The notes under the pieces were generated by a model that saw only the letters and a list, made by a program, of their open reading frames with translations, searched no databases and was not told the origin of the DNA. Positions 1-6,350 of a stretch of 7,870 nucleotides of DNA are shown piece after piece (the first letter of the stretch is position 1; the number at the start of each line of letters is the position of its first letter). Source of the stretch: Pseudomonadota bacterium (GTDB taxonomy: Bacteria; Pseudomonadota; Gammaproteobacteria; Burkholderiales; Nitrosomonadaceae). The stretch is from assembly GCA_018240935.1 (NCBI GenBank), contig JAFEEV010000164.1, positions 1-7,870 on the forward strand, given 5' to 3'. The translations under genes and the position numbers were made by a program.

Positions 1-8
1 CAATGCGA

Positions 9-1316
9 TTACTCATCCGCTGCCAGCAGCCGCTTGGCAGGAAACCAGATGGTGAACCGGCTGCCTTTTCCCACTTCGCTGGCAATTTCGAGGCGCGCTT
101 CGTGCCGGTTCAGCACATGCTTGACGATCGCCAGCCCCAATCCGGTTCCGCCGGTTTCTCGCGAACGGCTGCTGTCAACCCGGTAAAAACGCTCCGTTAG
201 ACGCGGGATATGCTCCGCTTCTATGCCGATACCGCTATCTTGCACAAAGAACACCCCCTGCCCGCCGCGCTTCTCCCAATTGATCACAATTTCACCCTTA
301 TCCGGCGTATAGCGAATGGCATTGCTGATCAAGTTTCCAAATGCGCTGCGCAACTCTTGTTCGCTTCCCAGCAACTGATCGTGCGTTGCAATGTTTAATT
401 TGATTTGATGGCGGCCCGAGCTGAGCGATTCAGCATCCTGCAGGACATCGTGCAACAAGCTGACGACATTCACGGTCTTTTCGCTTGCTTTATTCTGTTC
501 ATTTTCCAGGCGCGACAGAATCAGCAAATCTTCCACCAGCCGCTGCATGCGGGTCGTTTGCTCCGTCATCAATGCCAGGGCGCGTTTATTGAAGCCGGTA
601 TTCACGTTGTCATCGGCCGACAATGTTTCGAGAAATCCGCCAATCACCGTTAACGGCGTGCGCAGTTCGTGCGAAACGTTGGCGATAAAATCGCGCCGCA
701 TCGTCTCAATTTTCTCAAACCGGGTAATATCGCGGCTGATCAGCAGTTTCTGGTTATAACCGTACGGCACCAGTTGCAACGAAACAATCATGTCGTTCTG
801 ACGTGTTTGTTTCAAAATCAGCGGATTACTGAATTTGCGCGCCGCCAGATATTCGACGAACGGTATTTGCCTGACCAGATAAGTGATTTGCTGCCCGGCA
901 TCCAATGCCAGATTAATCCCCAAATGTTGCTCGGCCACCGGATTACACCAATCGATCCGGTCATGCTCGTCCAAAATGACGATTCCGTCCGGCATCGCCG
1001 ATGTCACACTGCGCATACGCTCCAGCGCCCAGCTTAATAATTCGCGGCTTTGGCTATGCTGGCGCACATAACGCGCCAAATGCGCAAAAACATCATCCCA
1101 TGCGCCGGAACCGGCCGGAATACTGCCCGGGGTATGATCCGAAAGCTGCAACCAGCGCTCCAGCGCGACGATATGGCGAGTATGATGCAACACCATCCAG
1201 AGCATCGCCACGCTAAAAAAGATCAGTGCATTCATGCTGCCGAGAATCACCCACACCATCGCAGCAATAAAGACGATGAACAGTATGTTAGAAGATCGTT
1301 GCCAAATATCAGACAC
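9..1316 (-). CDS. phoR: Phosphate regulon sensor histidine kinase PhoR
   Basis: Membrane sensor kinase that autophosphorylates on histidine and controls PhoB according to phosphate supply. The 435-residue protein has the usual PhoR size and domain order. Two hydrophobic segments lie at about residues 10-44 with only a very short loop between them, as expected for PhoR, which lacks a large periplasmic sensor. A PAS-like region follows at about 95-200. The HisKA box (FIANVSHELRTPL) places the phospho-acceptor at His216. The ATPase domain shows the N box (NLISNAIRYTP, Asn328/Asn332), the G1 box (DSGIGI, from Asp360) and the G2 box (GGTGLGL, 389-395). The start is GTG, with an AGGG-like ribosome site about 10 bases upstream; no ATG gives a better start. 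It lies downstream of phoB on the same strand, which supports PhoR over other PAS kinases. The 172-base gap from phoB is longer than usual for this pair. Confidence 0.95.
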   Translation of the reverse strand: MSDIWQRSSNILFIVFIAAMVWVILGSMNALIFFSVAMLWMVLHHTRHIVALERWLQLSDHTPGSIPAGSGAWDDVFAHLARYVRQHSQSRELLSWALERMRSVTSAMPDGIVILDEHDRIDWCNPVAEQHLGINLALDAGQQITYLVRQIPFVEYLAARKFSNPLILKQTRQNDMIVSLQLVPYGYNQKLLISRDITRFEKIETMRRDFIANVSHELRTPLTVIGGFLETLSADDNVNTGFNKRALALMTEQTTRMQRLVEDLLILSRLENEQNKASEKTVNVVSLLHDVLQDAESLSSGRHQIKLNIATHDQLLGSEQELRSAFGNLISNAIRYTPDKGEIVINWEKRGGQGVFFVQDSGIGIEAEHIPRLTERFYRVDSSRSRETGGTGLGLAIVKHVLNRHEARLEIASEVGKGSRFTIWFPAKRLLAADE

Positions 1317-1383
1317 TGAATAAACCCTGAAAAAAGTAATTGCACGTAAGAAAATTGAAGAATTGACTACACGAGCGAATCAC

Positions 1384-1411
1384 TCCGGTGCGCGTACTCA
1401 CTCCCTCGTCT
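1384..1411. repeat. Imperfect direct repeat, copy A
   Basis: This 28-base unit begins TCCGGTGCGC and ends CTCGTCT. Copy B at 1439-1467 begins TCCCGTGCGC and ends CTCGTCT. The outer 17 positions agree in 16 cases, while the middle 11-12 bases are only loosely similar. The start-to-start distance is 55 bases. The match is seen directly; whether it is functional or a fragment of a dispersed repeat family is unknown. Confidence 0.4.
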
Positions 1412-1424
1412 ATCGTATTGATAG
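1410..1424. repeat. Small inverted repeat (stem-loop) in phoB-phoR gap
   Basis: CTATC-GTATT-GATAG is a perfect 5-base-pair inverted repeat with a 5-base loop, starting at the last two bases of direct repeat copy A. It is too short and lacks a following T-run on either strand, so it is not called as a terminator. It may be part of the same repeat element. Confidence 0.35.
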
Positions 1425-1438
1425 GTCTCGATGCTGTA

Positions 1439-1467
1439 TCCCGTGCGCCTCGTGCTTCATCTCGTCT
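1439..1467. repeat. Imperfect direct repeat, copy B
   Basis: Partner of the unit at 1384-1411. The shared ends are TCC(G/C)GTGCGC and CTCGTCT, with a 12-base variable middle. It ends 21 bases downstream (in plus coordinates, before) the phoB stop codon, so it would be in the phoB 3' region of a phoB-phoR transcript. Confidence 0.4.
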
Positions 1468-1488
1468 GCCGAATTAATCAGCGTTTCC

Positions 1489-2211
1489 TTAAATAGCCGC
1501 ATCGGAATCTTTGATTGGCGGCGCGGCTAGCACAGAGAACCGGTAACCTGCGCCCCGCACAGTCTGTATCCATTCATCTTTACCCGCTGGCTGCAAGGCC
1601 TTGCGCAATCGCCGGATATGCACATCGACGGTGCGCTCTTCGACAAACACATGATCGCCCCAAACCCGGTCGAGCAATTGACTGCGCGAATAAACCCGTT
1701 CGGTATGCGTCATCATGAAATGCAGTAACCGATATTCCGTCGGCCCCAATTCAATTTCCTTGTCCCCGGCCATCACGCGATGATTCACCGGTTCAAGCCG
1801 CAAACCGTCAACTTCAACCGCTTCGTCCGATGCTTCCGGAGCCAGCCTGCGCAGCACGGCATTAATGCGGGCGATCAATTCGCGCGGCGAAAAAGGCTTG
1901 GTGATGTAATCATCCGCGCCCATTTCCAATCCCGCCACCTTATCCAATTCCTGCGTGCGCGCTGTCAGCATGATGATCGGAATCGGCCGGGTGCGGTCAT
2001 CGCGCCGCAAAACGCGCGCGAATTCAATGCCGCTCATTCCGGGCAGCATCCAATCCAGCAAAATCAAATCAGGTAATGCCGCTTTGATAACCGCCATCGC
2101 TTTCTCGGCATTATCCGCGCCAACCGTTTCGTAGCCGGCTTGCTGCAGATTATAGGTAATCAACTCCTGTATGGCCGCTTCATCTTCCACAATCAGTATT
2201 GTTGCCGTCAT
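1489..2211 (-). CDS. phoB: Phosphate regulon response regulator PhoB
   Basis: OmpR/PhoB-type response regulator that is phosphorylated by PhoR and then binds Pho boxes to activate phosphate-uptake genes. The 240-residue protein has a receiver domain at about 1-120 with acidic residues Glu9/Asp10, phospho-acceptor Asp53 (LLDWMLPGMSG), Thr83 and Lys105 (DYITKPFSPREL). A winged-helix DNA-binding domain follows at about 133-226, with the typical EYRLLHF, SRSQLLDRVWG, RTVDVHIRRLRKAL and VRGAGYRF segments. The start chosen is the ATG at 2209-2211, which is preceded by a strong AGGAG five bases upstream. An in-frame TTG at 2232 would add seven residues but lies upstream of that ribosome site and is unlikely. 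phoR follows downstream on the same strand. No phoU or pst genes are in the window. Confidence 0.96.
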   Translation of the reverse strand: MTATILIVEDEAAIQELITYNLQQAGYETVGADNAEKAMAVIKAALPDLILLDWMLPGMSGIEFARVLRRDDRTRPIPIIMLTARTQELDKVAGLEMGADDYITKPFSPRELIARINAVLRRLAPEASDEAVEVDGLRLEPVNHRVMAGDKEIELGPTEYRLLHFMMTHTERVYSRSQLLDRVWGDHVFVEERTVDVHIRRLRKALQPAGKDEWIQTVRGAGYRFSVLAAPPIKDSDAAI

Positions 2212-2216
2212 ATACG

Positions 2217-2221
2217 CTCCT
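2217..2221 (-). promoter_or_regulatory. Ribosome binding site that fixes the phoB start
   Basis: AGGAG on the minus strand, five bases before the ATG at 2211. It supports the ATG start (MTATILIVED) over the upstream TTG. Confidence 0.75.
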
Positions 2222-2247
2222 GGAGCAGTCAATTTTTCCCTGCAGTT

Positions 2248-2256
2248 TGCTACAAT
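2248..2256 (+). promoter_or_regulatory. Extended -10 promoter for the DUF971-ubiE unit
   Basis: TGC-TACAAT is an extended -10 element (TGN plus a hexamer one base off TATAAT). It predicts transcription from about 2263, 34 bases before the chosen ATG at 2297. No good TTGACA-like -35 is present at the right distance, which is acceptable for an extended -10 promoter. It lies in the short divergent region shared with phoB. Confidence 0.5.
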
Positions 2257-2296
2257 GCGGTCAATTAATTTTTAGTCCGTGAACATTGAATACACT

Positions 2297-2707
2297 ATGG
2301 CCGGTTTAACCAAAGATACACCTTATCCTACCGAAATTAAGCTGCACACAAAATCCAGAATGCTCGACATCGCTTTCTCCGACGGTAAAGCTTTTCAATT
2401 TCCATGCGAGTTTCTGCGCGTTCATTCGCCATCGGCCGAAGTAAGCGGCCATGGTCCGGGGCAGGAAGTATTGCAAACCGGCAAGAAAATGGTCAACATC
2501 ACCAAAATCGAACCTGTCGGTAATTATGCCATACAGCTTAATTTTACTGACGGCCATAACACCGGGCTTTATTCCTGGGATCTGCTGTATAACTTCGGTC
2601 TCAATCAGGATAAAATGTGGCAGCGCTATCTGCAACGCATGGCGGAAGCCGGCGCCAGCAGAGAACCGGCGCCCCGTTCCGGCGGTACCGGCCATTCTTG
2701 CAAATAA
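2297..2707 (+). CDS. DUF971 (gamma-butyrobetaine hydroxylase-like N-terminal domain) protein
   Basis: A small 136-residue protein consisting almost entirely of one DUF971 domain, related to the N-terminal domain of gamma-butyrobetaine hydroxylase but without the catalytic oxygenase part. Family-like segments are TEIKLHTKSR (12-21), the CEFLR stretch with Cys37, SPSAEV-GHGPG (44-55), IEPVGNYA (71-78) and DGHNTGLYSWDLLY (85-98). The tail is low-complexity and ends GHSCK, giving His134 and Cys135 as possible metal ligands; that role is speculative. The ATG at 2297 (MAGLTKDTPYPTEI) is preferred because this N-terminus looks family-like. A GTG at 2279 would add six residues, and neither start has a clear ribosome site. 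ubiE begins 44 bases downstream on the same strand, suggesting co-transcription. The biochemical function is not established. Confidence 0.85.
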   Translation: MAGLTKDTPYPTEIKLHTKSRMLDIAFSDGKAFQFPCEFLRVHSPSAEVSGHGPGQEVLQTGKKMVNITKIEPVGNYAIQLNFTDGHNTGLYSWDLLYNFGLNQDKMWQRYLQRMAEAGASREPAPRSGGTGHSCK

Positions 2708-2751
2708 ATTTTTTAGCCATCGCCAACCAACCTGAGAACCCAATCCCTGTC

Positions 2752-3486
2752 ATGACAAAAACCACACATTTTGGCTTTAACACCGTTGCAGAAGAAGAAA
2801 AAGCCGGCAAAGTCGCGGAAGTGTTTCATTCGGTAGCGGAACGTTATAACTTGATGAACGACTTGATGTCGGTGGGCTTGCACCGTCTATGGAAGCGTTT
2901 TGCCATTGAAGCCAGCGGCGTTAAAAGCGGCGGCAAGGTTCTGGATATCGCTGGCGGCACCGGGGATCTGAGCGCGCTTTTTTTACAGAAAGTCGGCAAA
3001 TCCGGTGAGGTTTGGCTGACCGACATCAACAATTCCATGCTGTCGATCGGGCGCGATCGCATGATCGACGAAGGCACGCCAACCCCCGTCGCGCAGTGCG
3101 ACGCGGAAAAACTACCCTTCCCGGATAACTATTTCAACTGCGTGAGCGTGGCGTTTGGTCTGAGAAACATGACGCACAAGGATGCCGCGCTCAAGGAAAT
3201 GCTGCGCGTCATCAAACCGGGAGGGACTGTCATTGTGCTGGAGTTTTCCAAAGTCTGGAAACCGCTGCAGCCGGCCTATGATGCGTATTCTTTCAAATTA
3301 CTTCCCGCCATGGGAAAAGTGTTTGCGGATGATGCGGATAGCTACCGCTATTTGGCCGAATCCATCCGCATGCACCCTTCCCAGAATGAATTAAAGGAAT
3401 TGATGGAGCAAGCAGGCTTCGAGCGTGTCGAGTACTTCAATATGACGGCGGGCATCGTGGCGCTGCACCGCGGCTATAAGCTATAA
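2752..3486 (+). CDS. ubiE: Ubiquinone/menaquinone biosynthesis C-methyltransferase UbiE
   Basis: SAM-dependent methyltransferase that adds the C-methyl group to the benzoquinol ring in ubiquinone synthesis (and to demethylmenaquinol where menaquinone is made). The 244-residue length fits the family. The first signature is RYNLMNDLMSVGLHRLWK (31-48). SAM-binding motif I is LDIAGGTGDL (64-73), and an acidic residue follows at Asp91 (LTDIN). The second signature runs from RNMTHKDAALKEM through RVIKPGG (138-158). The C-terminus MTAGIVALHRGYKL is typical. The start is the ATG at 2752, with only a weak ribosome site. It follows the DUF971 gene closely and ends 32 bases from a convergent peptidase gene, so no further ubi gene is in this operon within the window. 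Confidence 0.96.
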   Translation: MTKTTHFGFNTVAEEEKAGKVAEVFHSVAERYNLMNDLMSVGLHRLWKRFAIEASGVKSGGKVLDIAGGTGDLSALFLQKVGKSGEVWLTDINNSMLSIGRDRMIDEGTPTPVAQCDAEKLPFPDNYFNCVSVAFGLRNMTHKDAALKEMLRVIKPGGTVIVLEFSKVWKPLQPAYDAYSFKLLPAMGKVFADDADSYRYLAESIRMHPSQNELKELMEQAGFERVEYFNMTAGIVALHRGYKL

Positions 3487-3518
3487 GTAAAAGCAAACGA
3501 TTTCCCGGCGGCTTCCGC

Positions 3519-4937
3519 TCAATTCAGTGGATCCCGGGGAATGGCCGCTTTGGCAATATCCCGGTCCAACAGTTTCAATTTTTCCTTCATCAGCTTGCCG
3601 ATAAATAATTGCGGTTCCGACGGAATCAGATTTTCGTGCAGCTCACGTTGCCTGACTTTCTCCATCGCCTGAACAAAATGTTCGACGAACTGATAGGGCT
3701 TGTCTTCCATGTTTTTAAACAGCGCTTCGCCGAAATAGGTATATTCATTTTCGTTGGCGCAGCCGAAAGAGGCTTTGTCCGGCGCGGCAGCAGTAAAAAT
3801 CAGTGTGTGCTCATTTTGCAGCGCTTTGATAAAACCGCCGGAATAGCAGGCCGAAATCAGAATAATGCGCCAGCGGATACCGGCATCATCCAGGTATGTT
3901 CTGATATCTTCCGGGCGTATGTAATTGAGATCGAGCGGCCACATTTCCACGGCCAGTTCATGATTCATCGATCCATGGCTGGTCAAGTAAAGAAATACCA
4001 CATCTTCGTCACGATTCATTTTACTGCCGATATGCTGCAGCGCAATCCTGAGGTTGGTGGAAGATGCCAGCGGTGTGGTATCGAGCGTTTTCAGGTTATT
4101 GACCAAAGCAACGGAACGCCCCGACACGCCCAGACGCTCGGTCATGACGCGCTGCACATGGTCGATTTCCCGCATAAAAACATCTTGCGTGGAATCGGCG
4201 CCAAAGCCGACAAAGAACAAATCGTTAATCCCCGCGATGCCCGGTTTGATCGGATCCAGCGCATTGTTCAACAGCCGGTACTGGCTATAGTAAACATACT
4301 CCTGATTGACATCGTAGCGGCCATCATCGGCATGCGCAGCCAGCTCACCGCCATCGTCATAACCTTCGTACCAGAAACTGAACGATAAATTGGCCAGCGG
4401 ATAAGATGCGCTCAACCACAGCAGCGTGATCAAGATAGCTTTAGGTTTATTGCCTGCGAGCAATTGCTGTGCGATATAAAAACACACGGCCAAAGCCCAG
4501 GCCATAAAAATGACATAACCGCTGACCAGGAATTCTGCCGGCAGATAAGTCAACAGGACATAAGAAATCAAATAAAAGAAAGGCAGAACACAATACGTGA
4601 TCACTAAAATCTTCAGCAAATCGCCCGGATTGCCGGTCAATTTTGCAAACACGAAACTCACCACCAGAGCGATCAATAATTTGACGCCGAGATAACCCAG
4701 TCCCGACAGATCAAAAACAGCATCGGGCGTGGCTGCGTACGAAACAAGCACGGCCGTCAGCGCATAAGCTCCCAGCAGCAGAATGAACTGGTCGTAAGAA
4801 ACGGTTATTTTTTCGATGCTATCGCGGCGAAAAACCAGCAACCGCATTCCGCAATAAAGATTCAGAAATACAGTCCGGAATTCCCCGGTCAATCCGGATT
4901 GTTTCGATTCTTTAGAAATGCTTGCGTATAAATCCAT
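3519..4937 (-). CDS. Membrane-anchored C13 family (legumain/caspase-like) cysteine peptidase
   Basis: A 472-residue protein with an N-terminal membrane part and a C-terminal peptidase domain. Five hydrophobic segments lie at roughly residues 51-69, 84-99, 109-131, 137-160 and 166-185; this arrangement resembles Yip1-type five-helix domains. The C-terminal part (about 238-445) has the caspase-hemoglobinase fold signature of peptidase family C13. A strand ends in the catalytic His321 (VVFLYLTSHGS), and a second ends in catalytic Cys364 (RIILISACYSGG). If the N-terminus is cytoplasmic, five helices would put the peptidase in the periplasm; this is an inference. The ATG start has a good GGAG six bases upstream. 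The gene stands alone: ubiE is convergent downstream and a 428-base intergenic region lies upstream. The substrate is unknown. Both catalytic residues are present, so it is probably active. Confidence 0.88.
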   Translation of the reverse strand: MDLYASISKESKQSGLTGEFRTVFLNLYCGMRLLVFRRDSIEKITVSYDQFILLLGAYALTAVLVSYAATPDAVFDLSGLGYLGVKLLIALVVSFVFAKLTGNPGDLLKILVITYCVLPFFYLISYVLLTYLPAEFLVSGYVIFMAWALAVCFYIAQQLLAGNKPKAILITLLWLSASYPLANLSFSFWYEGYDDGGELAAHADDGRYDVNQEYVYYSQYRLLNNALDPIKPGIAGINDLFFVGFGADSTQDVFMREIDHVQRVMTERLGVSGRSVALVNNLKTLDTTPLASSTNLRIALQHIGSKMNRDEDVVFLYLTSHGSMNHELAVEMWPLDLNYIRPEDIRTYLDDAGIRWRIILISACYSGGFIKALQNEHTLIFTAAAPDKASFGCANENEYTYFGEALFKNMEDKPYQFVEHFVQAMEKVRQRELHENLIPSEPQLFIGKLMKEKLKLLDRDIAKAAIPRDPLN

Positions 4938-5020
4938 TCTTTTCTCCAGACTAATAGGGCCGGTTGCAATAGCGTGTTATGAACGGCATTAACCGATTTG
5001 AATATAGGGGTTGTAACAGC

Positions 5021-5043
5021 CGATTCTGGCGAAATCGTCGCCA
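5021..5043. repeat. Two overlapping inverted repeats upstream of the C13 peptidase gene
   Basis: CGATT (5021-5025) can pair with AATCG (5033-5037), while TGGCGA (5027-5032) can pair with TCGCCA (5038-5043). The two stems are mutually exclusive because their arms interlock. They lie 84-106 bases upstream of the peptidase ATG. They could be an operator or an RNA switch-like element, or chance. Confidence 0.3.
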
Positions 5044-5251
5044 ATGCGCATTCCATCTAAGTTTGATCAAATTCAGGAAAAACAAGGAAAACCGGCCTTA
5101 ATTCAGATAATCGTTGTCCGGCAAAGTTCAGTGATAATCATCAAGGTTTTATCGCATTAGCGGCTTCGCCAAGATTGGCTTCCGGGCGCAAAAAAATAGT
5201 ATCCATTGTCCCGCTCTAAAACGCCGATAAGCGGGTATTTTGTCACGTTTC

Positions 5252-5278
5252 TAAAGTTTTTCCAGTGCGGATCGATAC
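5252..5278 (+). promoter_or_regulatory. Sigma-28 (FliA) flagellar-class promoter for cheV
   Basis: TAAAGTTT at 5252-5259 matches the sigma-28 -35 consensus exactly. After the canonical 11-base spacer comes ATCGATAC at 5271-5278, which keeps the CGATA core of the GCCGATAA -10 consensus (three mismatches at the edges). Transcription would start near 5285, leaving a leader of about 80 bases to the cheV ATG. The match to the downstream gene's chemotaxis role supports it. Consensus and spacing are established knowledge for enteric FliA; its use here is inferred. Confidence 0.7.
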
Positions 5279-5365
5279 GTTACACTTCTGATATTAATCC
5301 CGATTTTCTCTTGGGCTAGTCGCAGATCCGAACGTAACTTACTTATCAATAGCGGGGAATATTAC

Positions 5366-6316
5366 ATGAACACAGCATTACATGAAATTGATGAGCGCAC
5401 CAATTTGACCACCAGCAACAAGTTCGAGCTTTTGCTGTTCAGGTTGGGCGAGGCCTCCGGCGATGGTCAGCGCGAATTGTTCGGCATCAATGTTTTCAAA
5501 ATCCGCGAGATTCTGGTCATGCCGACTATCACCGCCATCGCCAATGCACCCGCTAATGTGATGGGCGTGGCCAACATCCGCGGCCAAGTCATTACCGTCA
5601 TCAATCTTCCCAAGGTGGTCGGCTGCACGCCGAAAAAAGGATTGCCGATTCTATTGGTTACCGAGTATGCGCGTTCGACGCAAGCTTTTGCCGTCGAGGA
5701 AGTCAACGAAATCGTGCGTCTCGAGTGGAACCAGGTGATCGCGGCGGAAGGCAAGGGCGGCAAATTGGTCACCAGCATCGCCAGAATCGACGGCAACACG
5801 GAAGATTCCCGCCTGGCGCAAGTACTCGATGTTGAACAAATACTGCGCGACGTTTTACCCCTGCCCGATAACGACATGACGCCGGAGAAAATAGGCCCGG
5901 CGATCAAACTCCCGGCCGGAAAAGTCATTCTGGCGGCGGACGATTCGCCGCTTGCCCGCAGCATGATCGAAAGCGAACTGAAAGCATTGGATGTGCCATT
6001 CGTCATGACCAAAACCGGACTGGAAGCTTGGAACCGCATCCAATCCATATCGGATGCCGCCGCCAGCGAGGGCAAAACCATTCAGGACAAAGTCGCGCTA
6101 GTGCTGACCGACCTGGAAATGCCGGAAATGGACGGTTTCACGCTCACCCGCAACATCAAGAACGATCAGCGCTTCAAATCGATCCCGGTGGTGATTCATT
6201 CCTCATTGACCGGAGAAACCAATGAAAAACACGTTAAATCGGTAGGCGCGGATGCGTATATCGCCAAGTTTGTCGCGGAAGAACTGGCCGAAACCATCCG
6301 CAAGGCGTTAGCGTAA
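5366..6316 (+). CDS. cheV: Chemotaxis adaptor CheV (CheW domain fused to receiver domain)
   Basis: A 316-residue cytoplasmic coupling protein linking chemoreceptors to CheA, with a receiver domain that can be phosphorylated to tune coupling or adaptation. The CheW domain spans about 18-168, with family-like stretches ELFGINVFKIREIL (37-50), the ANVMGVANIRGQVITVINL segment (63-81) and FAVEEVNEIVRLEW (108-121). The receiver domain spans about 186-315, with acidic Asp192/Asp193 (ILAADDSPLAR), phospho-acceptor Asp249 (VLTDLEMPEMDG), Ser279/Ser280 (IHSSLTG) and Lys301 (YIAKFV). All receiver residues needed for phosphorylation are present. The ATG start has GGGGA seven bases upstream. No receptor, cheA or flagellar gene lies beside it; a sigma-28-type promoter upstream ties it to the flagellar regulon. 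It is convergent with the redoxin gene. Confidence 0.95.
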   Translation: MNTALHEIDERTNLTTSNKFELLLFRLGEASGDGQRELFGINVFKIREILVMPTITAIANAPANVMGVANIRGQVITVINLPKVVGCTPKKGLPILLVTEYARSTQAFAVEEVNEIVRLEWNQVIAAEGKGGKLVTSIARIDGNTEDSRLAQVLDVEQILRDVLPLPDNDMTPEKIGPAIKLPAGKVILAADDSPLARSMIESELKALDVPFVMTKTGLEAWNRIQSISDAAASEGKTIQDKVALVLTDLEMPEMDGFTLTRNIKNDQRFKSIPVVIHSSLTGETNEKHVKSVGADAYIAKFVAEELAETIRKALA

Positions 6317-6350
6317 TACGTATGTGCCGGGGCTGGTTCGACTGCGAGTC

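Larger units (their letters stand above)
1317..1488. other. Long phoB-phoR intergenic gap
   Basis: This 172-base stretch separates the stop of phoB from the GTG start of phoR. I see no coding sequence in it. It holds two imperfect direct repeats (1384-1411 and 1439-1467) and a small stem-loop (1410-1424), annotated separately. No T-run follows the stem-loop on the minus strand, so it is not a clear intrinsic terminator. No sequence resembling a Pho box is obvious. The gap could hold a secondary phoR promoter, an RNA-processing site, or a copy of a dispersed intergenic repeat; the sequence alone does not decide. Confidence 0.5.
4938..5365. other. Intergenic region between C13 peptidase and cheV genes
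   Basis: This 428-base divergent region holds no gene I would call. The cheV side contains a sigma-28-type promoter (5252-5278) and a GGGGA ribosome site (5354-5358). The peptidase side contains its GGAG ribosome site (4944-4947) and a pair of overlapping inverted repeats (5021-5043); I found no clear sigma-70 promoter for the peptidase gene. The middle has a perfect GCCAA-GA-TTGGC dyad (5168-5179) and a six-base-pair hairpin, CCCGCT/AGCGGG (5210-5235). A 38-codon reading frame at 5044-5160 has no ribosome site and no recognisable protein. Confidence 0.5.

Noticed and set aside
2212..2232. A TTG start extending PhoB by seven residues
   Set aside because: It lies upstream of the AGGAG ribosome site that serves the ATG at 2211, and the ATG gives the usual PhoB N-terminus.
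2212..2278. A Pho box in the phoB upstream region
   Set aside because: I looked for two CTGTCAT-like half sites with an 11-base period and found none; autoregulation cannot be read from the sequence.
3487..3518. A terminator between the convergent ubiE and peptidase genes
   Set aside because: I found no stable GC-rich stem followed by a T-run in these 32 bases.
3609..4388. A long 259-codon open frame antisense to the C13 peptidase gene
   Set aside because: Its translation has no family-like features, while the opposite strand has clear catalytic motifs and membrane segments; it is a shadow.
5044..5160. A 38-codon plus-strand reading frame starting MRIPSKFDQIQEK in the cheV upstream region
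   Set aside because: There is no ribosome binding site, no recognisable family, and it lies in AT-richer intergenic sequence; it fits a chance open frame.
5210..5235. The hairpin CCCGCT/AGCGGG as a terminator
   Set aside because: The loop is 14 bases, the nearest T-run is about 12 bases away on the minus strand, and there is no upstream gene to end there.
5467..6081. A 204-codon open frame antisense to cheV
   Set aside because: It has no recognisable domain, and the plus strand encodes an intact CheW-receiver protein.
6317..6350. A possible terminator (GACT-GCG-AGTC followed by ATTTTT) between cheV and the redoxin gene
   Set aside because: The stem is only four base pairs, and the T-run is separated from it by three bases; too weak to call.
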